The notes under the pieces were generated by a model. The model was not told the DNA's origin. It worked only from the letters and a program-made list of their open reading frames with translations, and did no database searches. Below, piece after piece: positions 18,805 to 27,891 of a DNA stretch of 64,000 nt. Source of the stretch: Metapseudomonas boanensis (GTDB lineage Bacteria > Pseudomonadota > Gammaproteobacteria > Pseudomonadales > Pseudomonadaceae); contig NZ_JAGTIS010000002.1 in NCBI RefSeq assembly GCF_018704125.1, positions 698,457-762,456 on the forward strand. The letters run 5' to 3'. The stretch's first letter is position 1; each line of letters starts with the position of its first letter. A program made the translations under genes and the position numbers.

Positions 18805-20913
18805 TTGCCGAGCATAGATGCCCTCGCCGAACGACTTTCGACCTACCTCGGCGCCGATCAGGTCAACCTGGTGCGCCGAGCTTATTTCTATGCCGAGCAA
18901 GCCCATGATGGGCAACGCCGGCGTAGCGGCGAAGCCTACGTCACCCATCCCCTCGCCGTAGCCAGCATCCTGGCCGACATGCACATGGACCATCAGAGCC
19001 TGATGGCCGCGATGCTGCATGACGTGATCGAGGACACAGGCATTGCCAAGGAAGCCCTCAGCGGGCAATTCGGCGAAACCGTCGCCGAACTGGTGGATGG
19101 GGTCAGCAAGCTGACCCAAATGAACTTCGAGTCCAAGGCCGAGGCCCAGGCCGAGAACTTCCAGAAGATGGCCATGGCCATGGCCCGCGACATCCGCGTG
19201 ATCCTGGTCAAGCTGGCTGACCGCTTGCACAACATGCGCACCCTGGAAGTGCTTTCCGGCGAGAAGCGTCGCCGCATCGCCAAGGAAACTCTGGAAATCT
19301 ACGCCCCTATCGCCAACCGGCTGGGCATGCATAGCATGCGCGTGGAGTTCGAGGACCTCGGCTTCAAGGCCATGCACCCGATGCGTTCGGAGCGCATCCG
19401 TGCCGCTGTGCGGCGCGCACGCGGCAATCGCAAGGAAATCGTCAACAAGATCGAGCAATCGCTGACCAACTGCCTGCGTCGCGAAGGCATGGAAGGCGAA
19501 GTGATCGGTCGCGAGAAACACCTGTACAGCATCTACAAGAAGATGCGTGGCAAGCGCCGGGCGTTCAACGAGATCATGGACGTCTACGCCTTCCGCATCA
19601 TCGTCGACAAGGTCGACACCTGCTACCGCGTGCTCGGCGCGGTGCACAACCTGTACAAGCCGCTGCCCGGCCGCTTCAAGGACTACATCGCGATTCCCAA
19701 GGCCAACGGCTACCAGTCGCTGCACACCACCCTGTTCGGCATGCACGGCGTGCCCATCGAAATCCAGATTCGCACCCGCGAAATGGAAGAGATGGCCAAC
19801 AACGGCATCGCCGCGCACTGGCTGTACAAGTCCAGCGAGGACGACCAGCCCAAGGGCACCCATGCCCGCGCCCGCCAATGGGTGAAAGGCGTGCTGGAAC
19901 TCCAGCAGCGCGCAGGAAACTCTCTCGAATTCATCGAGAGCGTGAAGATCGACCTGTTTCCGGATGAGGTCTACGTCTTCACGCCGAAGGGCCGCATCAT
20001 GGAGTTGCCGAAAGGCTCCACTGCGGTCGATTTCGCCTACGCGGTGCATACCGATGTCGGCAACACCTGCATCGCCTGCCGCATCAACCGACGCCTGGCA
20101 CCACTCTCCGAACCACTGCAGAGCGGCGAGACGGTCGAGATCGTCACTGCACCGGGCGCCCGCCCGAACCCGGCCTGGCTCAACTTCGTGGTCACCGGCA
20201 AGGCGCGCACGCATATCCGCCATGCGCTCAAGCAACAGCGCCGCTCCGAATCCATCAGCCTGGGCGAACGCCTGCTGAACAAGGCCCTGGCCGGCTTCGA
20301 GAGCCATCTGGACAAGATTGTCCCCGAACGGGTCCAGGCCATCCTCACCGAGTATCGCCAGGAAGTCATCGAAGACCTGCTCGAGGACATTGGCCTCGGC
20401 AACCGCATGGCCTATGTGGTGGCTCGCCGCCTGCTGGCCAGCGACGGCGAGCAGTTGCCGAGCCCTGAAGGCCCGCTGGCTATCCGCGGCACCGAGGGTC
20501 TGGTGCTGAGCTATGCCAAGTGCTGTACGCCAATCCCTGGCGACCCCATCGTCGGGCATCTGTCCGCCGGCAAGGGCATGGTCGTGCATCTGGAGAGCTG
20601 CAAGAACATCGGTGAGATCCGCCACAATCCGGAAAAGTGCATCCAGCTGTCCTGGGCCAAGGATGTGGCAGGCGAATTCAATGTCGAGCTGCGCGTCGAG
20701 CTGGAACACCAGCGCGGCCTGATCGCCCTGCTCGCCAGCAGCGTCAACGCCGCCGACGGCAACATCGAGAAGATCAGCATGGACGAGCGCGATGGCCGCA
20801 TCAGCGTGGTCCAGCTGGTGGTCAGCGTGCATGATCGCGTGCACCTGGCCCGCGTCATCAAGAAGCTGCGCGCACTGAAGGGTGTGATCCGCATCACCCG
20901 TGTACGCGCCTAG
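18805..20913 (+). CDS. spoT: Bifunctional (p)ppGpp synthetase/hydrolase SpoT
   Basis: 702 aa. Domains in order: HD hydrolase (about 25-180, with THPLAVASIL and MLHDVIEDTG), RelA/SpoT synthetase-like (about 230-345, with FRIIVDKVDTCYRVLG and KANGYQSLHTTLFG), TGS (about 385-445, DEVYVFTPKGRIMELPKGSTAVDFAYAVHTDVG), a helical linker with the conserved Cys pair YAKCCTPIPGD, and an ACT domain to the end (RGLIALLASSVNAADGNIEKI). It degrades and makes ppGpp in response to starvation. The start is TTG at 18805: AGGAG lies at 18793-18797, and the protein start aligns with known SpoT. Confidence 0.95.
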   Translation: MPSIDALAERLSTYLGADQVNLVRRAYFYAEQAHDGQRRRSGEAYVTHPLAVASILADMHMDHQSLMAAMLHDVIEDTGIAKEALSGQFGETVAELVDGVSKLTQMNFESKAEAQAENFQKMAMAMARDIRVILVKLADRLHNMRTLEVLSGEKRRRIAKETLEIYAPIANRLGMHSMRVEFEDLGFKAMHPMRSERIRAAVRRARGNRKEIVNKIEQSLTNCLRREGMEGEVIGREKHLYSIYKKMRGKRRAFNEIMDVYAFRIIVDKVDTCYRVLGAVHNLYKPLPGRFKDYIAIPKANGYQSLHTTLFGMHGVPIEIQIRTREMEEMANNGIAAHWLYKSSEDDQPKGTHARARQWVKGVLELQQRAGNSLEFIESVKIDLFPDEVYVFTPKGRIMELPKGSTAVDFAYAVHTDVGNTCIACRINRRLAPLSEPLQSGETVEIVTAPGARPNPAWLNFVVTGKARTHIRHALKQQRRSESISLGERLLNKALAGFESHLDKIVPERVQAILTEYRQEVIEDLLEDIGLGNRMAYVVARRLLASDGEQLPSPEGPLAIRGTEGLVLSYAKCCTPIPGDPIVGHLSAGKGMVVHLESCKNIGEIRHNPEKCIQLSWAKDVAGEFNVELRVELEHQRGLIALLASSVNAADGNIEKISMDERDGRISVVQLVVSVHDRVHLARVIKKLRALKGVIRITRVRA

Positions 20914-21012
20914 CAACCTATCGATAAACGTAGCGAACGCAGGCTGTGTGCAGCCCAATGCCGCCGTTTTTCAATAGACTGCCAAGCCTTAAACAAGACC
21001 AAGGAGTTCCAC

Positions 21013-21393
21013 ATGAGCAAGACCGTCATTACCAGCGACAAGGCCCCTGCAGCCATCGGCACTTACTCCCAGGCGATCAAGGCCGGTAACACCGTCTACA
21101 TGTCCGGCCAGATCCCGCTGGACCCCAAGACCATGGAGCTGGTGGAAGGATTCGAAGCCCAGACCGTTCAGGTGTTCGAAAACCTGAAAGCCGTCGCGGA
21201 AGCTGCTGGCGGCTCCTTCAAGGACATCGTCAAGCTCAACATCTTCCTCACCGACCTGTCCCACTTCGCCAAGGTCAATGAGATCATGGGCCGCTACTTC
21301 GAGCAGCCCTACCCCGCCCGCGCAGCCATCGGCGTCGCCGCCCTGCCGCGCGGCTCGCAAGTGGAAATGGACGCCATCCTGGTGCTGGAATAA
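21013..21393 (+). CDS. ridA: RidA family enamine/imine deaminase
   Basis: 126 aa starting [21 protein letters not shown]. It has the RidA hallmark Arg in the C-terminal [24 protein letters not shown] and the [11 protein letters not shown] strand. It hydrolyses reactive 2-aminoacrylate and other imines released by PLP enzymes, protecting those enzymes from inactivation. It follows spoT by 99 bp with its own AAGGAG ribosome-binding site, the order spoT-ridA seen in P. aeruginosa. It is a cytosolic trimer by family knowledge. Confidence 0.95.
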   Translation: MSKTVITSDKAPAAIGTYSQAIKAGNTVYMSGQIPLDPKTMELVEGFEAQTVQVFENLKAVAEAAGGSFKDIVKLNIFLTDLSHFAKVNEIMGRYFEQPYPARAAIGVAALPRGSQVEMDAILVLE

Positions 21394-21452
21394 GCCCCAC
21401 CGGCGGGGCCCCGCGCCCCGCCTCCCCTGCAGTTTGCGGAAAGGACCCCTTC

Positions 21453-22187
21453 ATGCGTCACGCCCTCACCTTGCTGGCCAGCGCCCTCATTCTGGGCGGC
21501 TGCTCCAGCGCTCCCTCCGACCCCAGCGGCATCTGGATCAACCAGGCAGCGATCGATGCTGCCTCCCAGGACGGTAAGCTGCGTGAATCGCTCCTGGCCT
21601 ACGGACCCAACCTCGAGTGGCAGATCGACGGAAAAACCGGGGAGGCCAAATACAGCAATGGCTTCGAACTGGGTGAAGGTCGCCTGGTACCGCAGGATGA
21701 CGGCAACTGGCAGGTGGACTTCTACGGCGATTACCACGAAAGGCTCGAAGTCGACGGCGACGAGCTGGTCCAGCTCGCCAGTGAAAGCCTGCCAGAGCAG
21801 CGTTTCGTTCATCCCGAGCAGGCCCCGGCAGAGGGTGCCCCGCCAGGCAGCAGCTTCGAGCACGCGCTCTATGCCTCTTATCTAGGAGGCACCTGGACCA
21901 TCAGTGAGGGCCAAGGCCAGGGCGGCCTGGTGAAGTTCAATGCTGACGGCAGCCTGGAAGGCCTGCCCGGCGCTGATCGCTATGCCCTCTGCCTGGCAGG
22001 TGATTGCGCAGCGATGAGCGGCGAAAACGACAGCATCTGGCTGCAACAGGGCAATCAGGGGCGCGCCTGGATCTTCGTCCATGACGGCGACGAACTGGAA
22101 ATCCTCGAAGCACGTAACAGTGCCCAGACCGACGAGATGCCCGAATACACGCCCGGCAAGCGCGCCTGGCTACTGGAACGCGACTGA
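21453..22187 (+). CDS. Putative outer-membrane or periplasmic lipoprotein, unknown function
   Basis: 244 aa. The N-terminus MRHALTLLASALILGGCSS is a lipoprotein signal peptide with lipobox LGGC (Cys17). The residue after Cys is Ser, which does not suggest inner-membrane retention. The mature protein has two acidic beta-rich halves, each with a Trp-containing strand (SGIWINQAAID near the start and GGTWTISEGQ near residue 148). This hints at an internal duplication of a small barrel-like module. I do not recognise a family. It overlaps the convergent LysE-type gene by 18 bp at its 3' end. Confidence 0.65.
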   Translation: MRHALTLLASALILGGCSSAPSDPSGIWINQAAIDAASQDGKLRESLLAYGPNLEWQIDGKTGEAKYSNGFELGEGRLVPQDDGNWQVDFYGDYHERLEVDGDELVQLASESLPEQRFVHPEQAPAEGAPPGSSFEHALYASYLGGTWTISEGQGQGGLVKFNADGSLEGLPGADRYALCLAGDCAAMSGENDSIWLQQGNQGRAWIFVHDGDELEILEARNSAQTDEMPEYTPGKRAWLLERD

Positions 22188-22799
22188 TACGCTGACCATC
22201 AGCCAGCCACCAAGCAGCAGCAACAGGCAGCCGCACAGCCTATCCAGCGTGCCGACCCGCTGCTGCAGCCATCGACGCCAGCGTCCATGGCCAAGCAACC
22301 GCACCAGGGCCATATCCCACGCCAGCACCACCGTGGTCATCCAACCCATGCTGAGCAGCAGCCCCCAATCCGACATCGTGCTGTTGCGCAGGACACCGAA
22401 CAAGCCGGCGTAGAAGATCGGCAACTTGGGGTTCAGGCTGCTGGCCAGGAATCCCTCTCCAAGCCCCACACGCCAGGAGCCTTGTCCCACAGCCAGGGCC
22501 TCCGGTAGCTCGAGTGTGCGCTGTGCCAGCAGGGCCCGCCCGCCAATCCAGACGAAATAGGCCCCGCCGAGAATCTGCAGCGCCATCCACATAGTGCCTT
22601 CAGAAGACGGCATGGCACTCATCGCCAGCAATACCAGCAGCATGCTCGAAAGGTTGGCCAGGGCGATCCCGACCGCGCAGCCATCAGCATGACGGACACC
22701 TTTGAGCAACGCGGCGCGGAGTAACAGGAAGAAGTCAGGACCGGGAGACAGCAAGGCGACGAAATGGGTGCTGGCAACCAGCAGAAACAGTGCAAGCAA
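22170..22799 (-). CDS. LysE/RhtB family amino-acid exporter
   Basis: 209 aa with the family start LALFLLVASTHFVALLSPGPDFFLLLRAAL, where SPGPDF is the diagnostic RhtB/LysE motif. About six hydrophobic helices follow, and FLASSLNPKLPIFYAGLF matches the conserved second-half motif. It is an inner-membrane exporter of an amino acid or homoserine-like metabolite. The 3' end overlaps the lipoprotein gene by 18 bp in the convergent sense. It lies 68 bp downstream of an AraC-type regulator gene on the same strand, which may control it. Confidence 0.85.
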   Translation of the reverse strand: MLALFLLVASTHFVALLSPGPDFFLLLRAALLKGVRHADGCAVGIALANLSSMLLVLLAMSAMPSSEGTMWMALQILGGAYFVWIGGRALLAQRTLELPEALAVGQGSWRVGLGEGFLASSLNPKLPIFYAGLFGVLRNSTMSDWGLLLSMGWMTTVVLAWDMALVRLLGHGRWRRWLQQRVGTLDRLCGCLLLLLGGWLMVSVSVAFQ

Positions 22800-22867
22800 G
22801 GCACGGCCCTCCGAAGAACAGGGCGGCCAGTATCGAAACTCGGCGGATGGTCGGTCTTGGAAGAAAC

Positions 22868-23668
22868 TCAGGTCCTGGCGACGCGCCGGAAATGACCGGG
22901 CGTCACGCCCGTAAAGCGCTTGAAGGTGCTGGAGAAATGCGCTTGGTCGTAGAAACCCAGCGCCAGCGCGACGTCCAGCGGCGACTGGTCGCCCAATAGC
23001 AGCCGCTTGGCCTCGCGTACCCGGCGCTGCAGCAGGTACGTGTGTGGCGGCACCCCATACACTCGCCGAAAGGCCTCGATCAGGTGTCGAGGATGGCGAT
23101 GTACCAGGCTGGCCAGCTGGTCGAGGCTGACCGCCTCCGCGAAGTTCTCTTCGAGGTAATCACGCAGGAAGGCCGTCATCCCGCCATCCCGGGGTGACAG
23201 TGCAGCAGCCCGCAAGCCACCATGGAGGACGAATACCCGCTCGAGCACCTCCAGCAATTCGCTTTCCAGCGCCAGTGCATCGCCGCGCTCGAACTCGACA
23301 GCCAGGCGCGCCAGTCCGGCCGCGACGGAGCCGTCATCGGCCGGGTTCAGCTCAAGGAACCCCCTCGGCAGCTGTTTGCGCCCGAGCAGGGCTGGCAAGC
23401 GGGATTCCTCGACGTAGAGCATGCGATAGACCAGGCGTGGCGATACCGCGTGGCCCGTGTGTGGCTCTTCAGGGTTCATCAGCGACAGCGTTCCAGCCGG
23501 CAGCGCGTGGCGGCCCCCTCGGCACTGGTAGCCGCCGACGCCCTGGAGAATCGCCCCCACGGCGAAAGCATCATGACTGTGCCGACCGAACGGCTGTCCG
23601 GAGAAATCCGCATGGAACAGCTCAACGCCGGGCAACCAGGGGCGCGCCTGCAGGCGGTTGCCATCCAT
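22868..23668 (-). CDS. AraC family transcriptional regulator
   Basis: 266 aa. The N-terminal AraC-binding cupin domain (residues ~10-150) contains FHADFSGQPFGRHSHDAFAVGAILQGVGGYQCRG. The C-terminal two-HTH domain (about 165-262) has LDQLASLVHRHPRHLIEAFRRVYGVPPHTYLLQRRV and the highly conserved PLDVALALGFYDQAHFSSTFKRFTGVTPGHFRR. It is a DNA-binding regulator, probably of the downstream LysE-type exporter on the same strand. This pairing is common. The effector is unknown, and a small amino-acid-like ligand is a guess from the neighbour. Confidence 0.87.
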   Translation of the reverse strand: MDGNRLQARPWLPGVELFHADFSGQPFGRHSHDAFAVGAILQGVGGYQCRGGRHALPAGTLSLMNPEEPHTGHAVSPRLVYRMLYVEESRLPALLGRKQLPRGFLELNPADDGSVAAGLARLAVEFERGDALALESELLEVLERVFVLHGGLRAAALSPRDGGMTAFLRDYLEENFAEAVSLDQLASLVHRHPRHLIEAFRRVYGVPPHTYLLQRRVREAKRLLLGDQSPLDVALALGFYDQAHFSSTFKRFTGVTPGHFRRVART

Positions 23669-23670
23669 GC

Positions 23671-24528
23671 TCAGTGAGCCTTGAGCAGCTCGCTGTAGCC
23701 TTCGCGGTAACTCGGGTAATGCGGCACCCAGCCCAAGGCCCGGGCCCGCGCGTTGCTGCAGCGCTTGCTGCCGGAGCGGCGCACAGTGGACTCCTCAGCC
23801 CAGCCGCTGACTCCCAACTGCTCACGCAGCCAGCCCACGACTTCATGAAGCGGCGCGGGCTCGTCATCGACACCCAGGTAGCAGTCGGCCAAGGCCTCGC
23901 CACTGGCATCGGCCTGCAGCAGGAACGCTACCAGCCCCGCTGCATCCTCGGCATGGATGCGGTTGGCGTAGAGTGGCGGCTCGCTGACCACGCGGTAACC
24001 CATTTGCACCTGCTTGAGCAGCCACTCGCGCCCGGGGCCGTAGATACCGGTCAGGCGTACTACGGTGGCCGGAATCCCGCTCTCCAGGGCCAACTGCTCT
24101 GCCTCGCGCATGATCCGGCCAGAAAAACGCCCAGCTTCGGCTGGCGAGTCTTCATCAATCCACTCGCCATCCTGCTGCCCATAGACGCCGCTACTGGAGA
24201 CGAAGACCAGCCTGCGCGGACGTTGTCCACGCTGCGCCAGCCAGTCGAGCACATGGCGCAGGCCTTCGACGTAAGCGGCCCGATAGCCCGGCTCGTCTGA
24301 CTGACCAGCCGCGGCGCAATACACCAGGTAATCCAGCTGGCCCGTCGGCCAGGCCGACGGACATTCAGCCTGCTGCAGATCGGCAGGTACGGGAAGGACA
24401 CCGGCGGGCAGTGCGCCGACCTGGCGACGAAGGCCATGGACGGTCCAGCGGGCTTGCAGCATCTGGCGGGCAAGGCGGCCGCCAACATCGCCGCAACCGG
24501 CGATCAGTAAGGAGGCAGGGGCTGACAT
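23671..24528 (-). CDS. NAD-dependent epimerase/dehydratase (SDR) family protein, YeeZ-like
   Basis: 285 aa with a Rossmann nucleotide-binding start MSAPASLLIAGCGDVGGRLARQML. This is the GxGxxG variant of extended/atypical SDR proteins such as YeeZ. The segment LVFVSSSGVYG carries the Ser and Tyr region of the SDR active site, and VVRLTGIYGPGR is typical of epimerases. The ATG at 24528 is used because the Rossmann fold starts at once. An in-frame start at 24582 would add a non-homologous 18 residues. The stop lies 2 bp before the AraC gene's start, so these genes may form one leftward operon. The substrate is unknown. Confidence 0.82.
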   Translation of the reverse strand: MSAPASLLIAGCGDVGGRLARQMLQARWTVHGLRRQVGALPAGVLPVPADLQQAECPSAWPTGQLDYLVYCAAAGQSDEPGYRAAYVEGLRHVLDWLAQRGQRPRRLVFVSSSGVYGQQDGEWIDEDSPAEAGRFSGRIMREAEQLALESGIPATVVRLTGIYGPGREWLLKQVQMGYRVVSEPPLYANRIHAEDAAGLVAFLLQADASGEALADCYLGVDDEPAPLHEVVGWLREQLGVSGWAEESTVRRSGSKRCSNARARALGWVPHYPSYREGYSELLKAH

Positions 24529-24634
24529 TTCATGGGCTCCAACGGAAAACATCAGGATAGGGACAGGTCCGGCAATCGCCAACCGGCCCCGTCAGGGATT
24601 GGGACAAATCTCGATTGATATATTGTCGCCTTTA

Positions 24635-24659
24635 CAAACAAGAATTACTTGCAATAATG
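24635..24659 (+). promoter_or_regulatory. Possible Fur-like operator upstream of exbB
   Basis: An AT-rich stretch in the 205-bp spacer before exbB (CAAGAATTACTTGCAATAATG) loosely resembles the hexamer array of a pseudomonad Fur box. TonB systems are usually Fur-repressed, which is why it was considered. The match is partial and unsupported by any scoring. Confidence 0.25.
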
Positions 24660-24733
24660 CACGGCCTTCAGTCCCGCCCCGCACTTACGGGGCGATGAAC
24701 GAAACCGCTTCCCTTCCTGCAGGTCCGGTCAGC

Positions 24734-25705
24734 ATGAAACCAACCGCCCCCACCGCACAACCCACCCTTGCCTCCCGCCTACACCGCGTGCTTACAGCGG
24801 TGATGCTCAGCCTGCTGCTCGCACCGGGCGCCAGCTTCGCGGAGGAACCGACCACCCCGACCGCGCCGCCCTCGGAAACCAGCGCGCCGGCAGCGCCCAC
24901 CGGCGCGGTACAGGGCAGTGTTGCAGCCGATGGGGCAACGCCGATTGCTCCCGCACTGCCCGGCGACCCGGTGGCTACCGGACAAGTTGGCATGGAAGAA
25001 CTGACCCATGATCTCTCGCCCTGGGGCATGTACCAGAACGCCGACATCGTGGTGAAGGCCGTGATGATCGGTCTGGCCCTGGCCTCCGTGCTGACCTGGA
25101 CCGTCTGGATCGCCAAGAGCATCGAGCTGCTGGGCGCCAAGCGCCGTCTGCGCCATGAGCTGCTGACCCTGAAGGCGGCCCGCACCCTGAACGAAGCCGG
25201 TGACAAGGTCAGCGATGGCCCCTGCGTCTCGAAGCTGCTGGTCCAGGACGCCCAGGAGGAGCTCAAACTGTCGACCAATACCCGCGAGAAGGAAGGCATC
25301 AAGGAGCGGGTGAGCTTCCGCCTGGAACGCCTGGTCGCTGCCAGCGGCCGGCAGATGAGCCAGGGCACCGGCGTGCTCGCCACCATCGGTTCCACCGCTC
25401 CCTTCGTCGGCCTGTTCGGCACCGTCTGGGGCATCATGAACAGCTTCATCGGCATCGCCAAATCCCAGACCACCAACCTGGCCGTAGTCGCCCCCGGTAT
25501 CGCCGAAGCCCTGCTGGCCACCGCCCTGGGCCTGGTTGCCGCGATTCCGGCCGTGGTGATCTACAACGTCTTTGCGCGTTCGATCGCCGGCTACAAGGCC
25601 CAAGTGGCCGACGCCTCCGCCCAGGTCCTGCTGCTGGTCAGCCGCGACCTTGATCATCTGCCGGCCGAGCGCAGCCAGGCTCCACAAATGGTGAAAGTGG
25701 GCTGA
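24734..25705 (+). CDS. exbB: TonB-system energiser ExbB (MotA/TolQ/ExbB family)
   Basis: About 323 aa from the ATG at 24734 (an upstream in-frame ATG at 24695 is possible). The order is a signal-peptide-like segment (LHRVLTAVMLSLLLAPGASFAEE), an Ala/Pro/Thr-rich periplasmic linker to residue ~95, then the proton-channel core. The core has TM1 VVKAVMIGLALASVLTWTVWIAKSIELL and the TM2/TM3 block GVLATIGSTAPFVGLFGTVWGIMNSFIGIA ... IAEALLATALGLVAAIPAVVIYNVF. It uses the proton gradient with ExbD to drive TonB-dependent outer-membrane uptake. The long N-terminal extension is normal for the pseudomonad ExbB1 type. It is first in the exbB-exbD-tonB operon. Confidence 0.93.
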   Translation: MKPTAPTAQPTLASRLHRVLTAVMLSLLLAPGASFAEEPTTPTAPPSETSAPAAPTGAVQGSVAADGATPIAPALPGDPVATGQVGMEELTHDLSPWGMYQNADIVVKAVMIGLALASVLTWTVWIAKSIELLGAKRRLRHELLTLKAARTLNEAGDKVSDGPCVSKLLVQDAQEELKLSTNTREKEGIKERVSFRLERLVAASGRQMSQGTGVLATIGSTAPFVGLFGTVWGIMNSFIGIAKSQTTNLAVVAPGIAEALLATALGLVAAIPAVVIYNVFARSIAGYKAQVADASAQVLLLVSRDLDHLPAERSQAPQMVKVG

Positions 25706-25708
25706 GCC

Positions 25709-26130
<422 letters not shown>

Positions 26131-26134
<4 letters not shown>

Positions 26135-26868
26135 GTCAAACGAGACGAAAGCTGTCGCGTTGGGGCGTCAGCCTGATCACCGTGCTCGGGCTGCATATCG
26201 CATTGGGTCTCTGGGCGCTTTACTGGCGGCCGCAGGCCCAGCCGGTCGAGCTGCCGCCAGCCGCCATGATGGTCGAACTGGAGCCGTTGCCAGCCCCGGC
26301 GCCAAAGCCCGCTCCTCCGCCCACGCCGCAGGTGCAGCCCGAGCCTGAGCCGCTACCGAAGCTGGTTGAAGCGCCCAAGCCGAAGATCGCCATCGCGCCC
26401 AAACCCAAGCCGAAACCGCAGCCGCCCACGCCCAAGCCGCCGGAGCCCAAGCCGGAGAAGCCGCGCGAAACCGAACCGGTCAAGGAAAGCGTTGCCGCTC
26501 CGACCACGCCGGCGCCCAGCGATGCCAAGCCGGCCGCTCCGCAACAAGCCGCAGCGAGTGCGCCATCCGACGCCAAGCCGACCTGGCAAAGCAAGCTTCT
26601 CAGCCACCTGGCCCGCTACAAGCGCTACCCGGATGACGCACGCAGACGCGGCTTCGAGGGCGTAAACCGCCTGCGTTTCGTGATCGACGGCAATGGCAAG
26701 GTGCTGTCCTATTCGCTGGTCGGAAAGTCCGGAAGCGCCTCGCTGGACCGCGCCACGCTGGAGATGATACGCCGCGCCCAGCCTCTGCCACCGCCCCCGC
26801 GGGAGTTGCTCAACAACGGCACCCTGGAAGTGGTCGCACCCTTCGTCTACTCGCTCGACCGTCGCTGA
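26131..26868 (+). CDS. tonB: TonB energy-transducing protein
   Basis: 245 aa. A short cytoplasmic start and one TM anchor (WGVSLITVLGLHIALGLWALYW) are followed by a very Pro/Lys-rich periplasm-spanning rod (about residues 40-150, many PKP/PEP repeats). The C-terminal TonB domain runs from ~150, with LLSHLARYKRYPDDARRRGFEGVNRLRFVIDGNGKVLSYSLV, including the RYP motif that contacts TonB boxes. It transmits ExbBD energy to siderophore and cobalamin receptors. Its oxyR neighbour suggests linked iron and oxidative-stress physiology, but this is only positional. Confidence 0.95.
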
Positions 26869-26873
26869 TCGAA

Positions 26874-26897
26874 CGCCTGCACCCGGAGGGGCAGGCG
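26874..26897 (+). terminator. Weak hairpin after tonB
   Basis: Arms CGCCTGC (26874-26880) and GCAGGCG (26891-26897) around a 10-nt loop, then CTTGGTT. A possible terminator between tonB and oxyR. Confidence 0.5.
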
Positions 26898-26952
26898 CTT
26901 GGTTCCATTGACTGCAGCCGCTATGCTTGCCGCACCTCAATGGAATTCTGCT

Positions 26953-27891
26953 ATGACCCTCACCGAACTGCGCTACATCGTCACCCTTGCCCAGGAACAG
27001 CATTTCGGGCGTGCCGCCGAACGCTGCCATGTGAGCCAGCCGACCTTGTCCGTCGGGGTGAAGAAGCTTGAAGACGAGCTCGGTGTCCTCATCTTCGAGC
27101 GCAGCAAGAGCGCAGTTCGCCTGACGCCGGTCGGAGAGGGCATCGTGACCCAGGCCCAGAAAGTGCTGGAGCAGGCCCAGGGCATCCGCGAAATGGCCCA
27201 GGCCGGCAAAAACCAGCTGGCCGCCCCGCTCAAGGTCGGCGCCATCTATACCGTCGGCCCCTACCTGTTCCCGCATCTGATCCCGCAGCTGCACCGGGTT
27301 GCCCCGCAGATGCCGCTGTACATCGAAGAGAACTTCACCCACGTCCTGCGCGACAAGCTGCGCACCGGTGAGCTGGACGCGATCATCATCGCCCTGCCCT
27401 TCGCCGAAGCCGACGTGCTGACCAAGCCCCTCTACGATGAGCCTTTCTACGTGCTGCTGCCCTTCGGCCATCCCTGGGCCGAGCGCGAGACCATCGACAG
27501 CGAGATGCTCAACGACAAGAGCCTGCTGCTGCTGGGCGAGGGTCATTGCTTCCGCGACCAGGTGCTGGAAGCTTGTCCGAGCCTGCGCAAAGGCGGTGAA
27601 GACAGCGCCAAGCACACCACGGTCGAGTCCAGCTCGCTGGAGACCATCCGCCACATGGTCGCCTCGGGCCTCGGCGTTTCCATCCTGCCGTTCTCGGCGG
27701 TGGACAGTCACCACTATGCCCCCGGCGTGATCGAGATTCGTCCGCTGACCCCGCCGGTGCCCTTCCGCACCGTCGCCATCGCCTGGCGCGCCAGCTTCCC
27801 GCGGCCACGCGCCATCGAAGTGCTCGCCGACTCCATCCGTCTTTGCTCGGTAGCCCGCCCGCAAACCCAGGGCGAACCTGAGCCCGCATGA
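26953..27891 (+). CDS. oxyR: Hydrogen-peroxide-sensing LysR-type regulator OxyR
   Basis: 312 aa from the ATG at 26953. The N-terminal LysR HTH is MTLTELRYIVTLAQEQHFGRAAERCHVSQPTLSVGVKKLE. The redox pair is Cys199 and Cys208 (GHCFRDQVLEAC), the same numbering and 9-residue spacing as E. coli OxyR, so peroxide should form the activating disulfide. It induces catalase and alkyl-hydroperoxide-reductase genes. The stop overlaps the recG start by 4 bp (ATGA). The oxyR-recG coupling is conserved in Pseudomonas. An in-frame upstream start at 26899 lacks homology. Confidence 0.96.
   Translation: MTLTELRYIVTLAQEQHFGRAAERCHVSQPTLSVGVKKLEDELGVLIFERSKSAVRLTPVGEGIVTQAQKVLEQAQGIREMAQAGKNQLAAPLKVGAIYTVGPYLFPHLIPQLHRVAPQMPLYIEENFTHVLRDKLRTGELDAIIIALPFAEADVLTKPLYDEPFYVLLPFGHPWAERETIDSEMLNDKSLLLLGEGHCFRDQVLEACPSLRKGGEDSAKHTTVESSSLETIRHMVASGLGVSILPFSAVDSHHYAPGVIEIRPLTPPVPFRTVAIAWRASFPRPRAIEVLADSIRLCSVARPQTQGEPEPA

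Noticed and set aside
18415..20958. An 847-codon open frame antisense to spoT
   Set aside because: It is a shadow of the GC-rich spoT codon pattern. The sequence is rich in His/Asp/Ala with no family resemblance, while the sense strand is a full SpoT.
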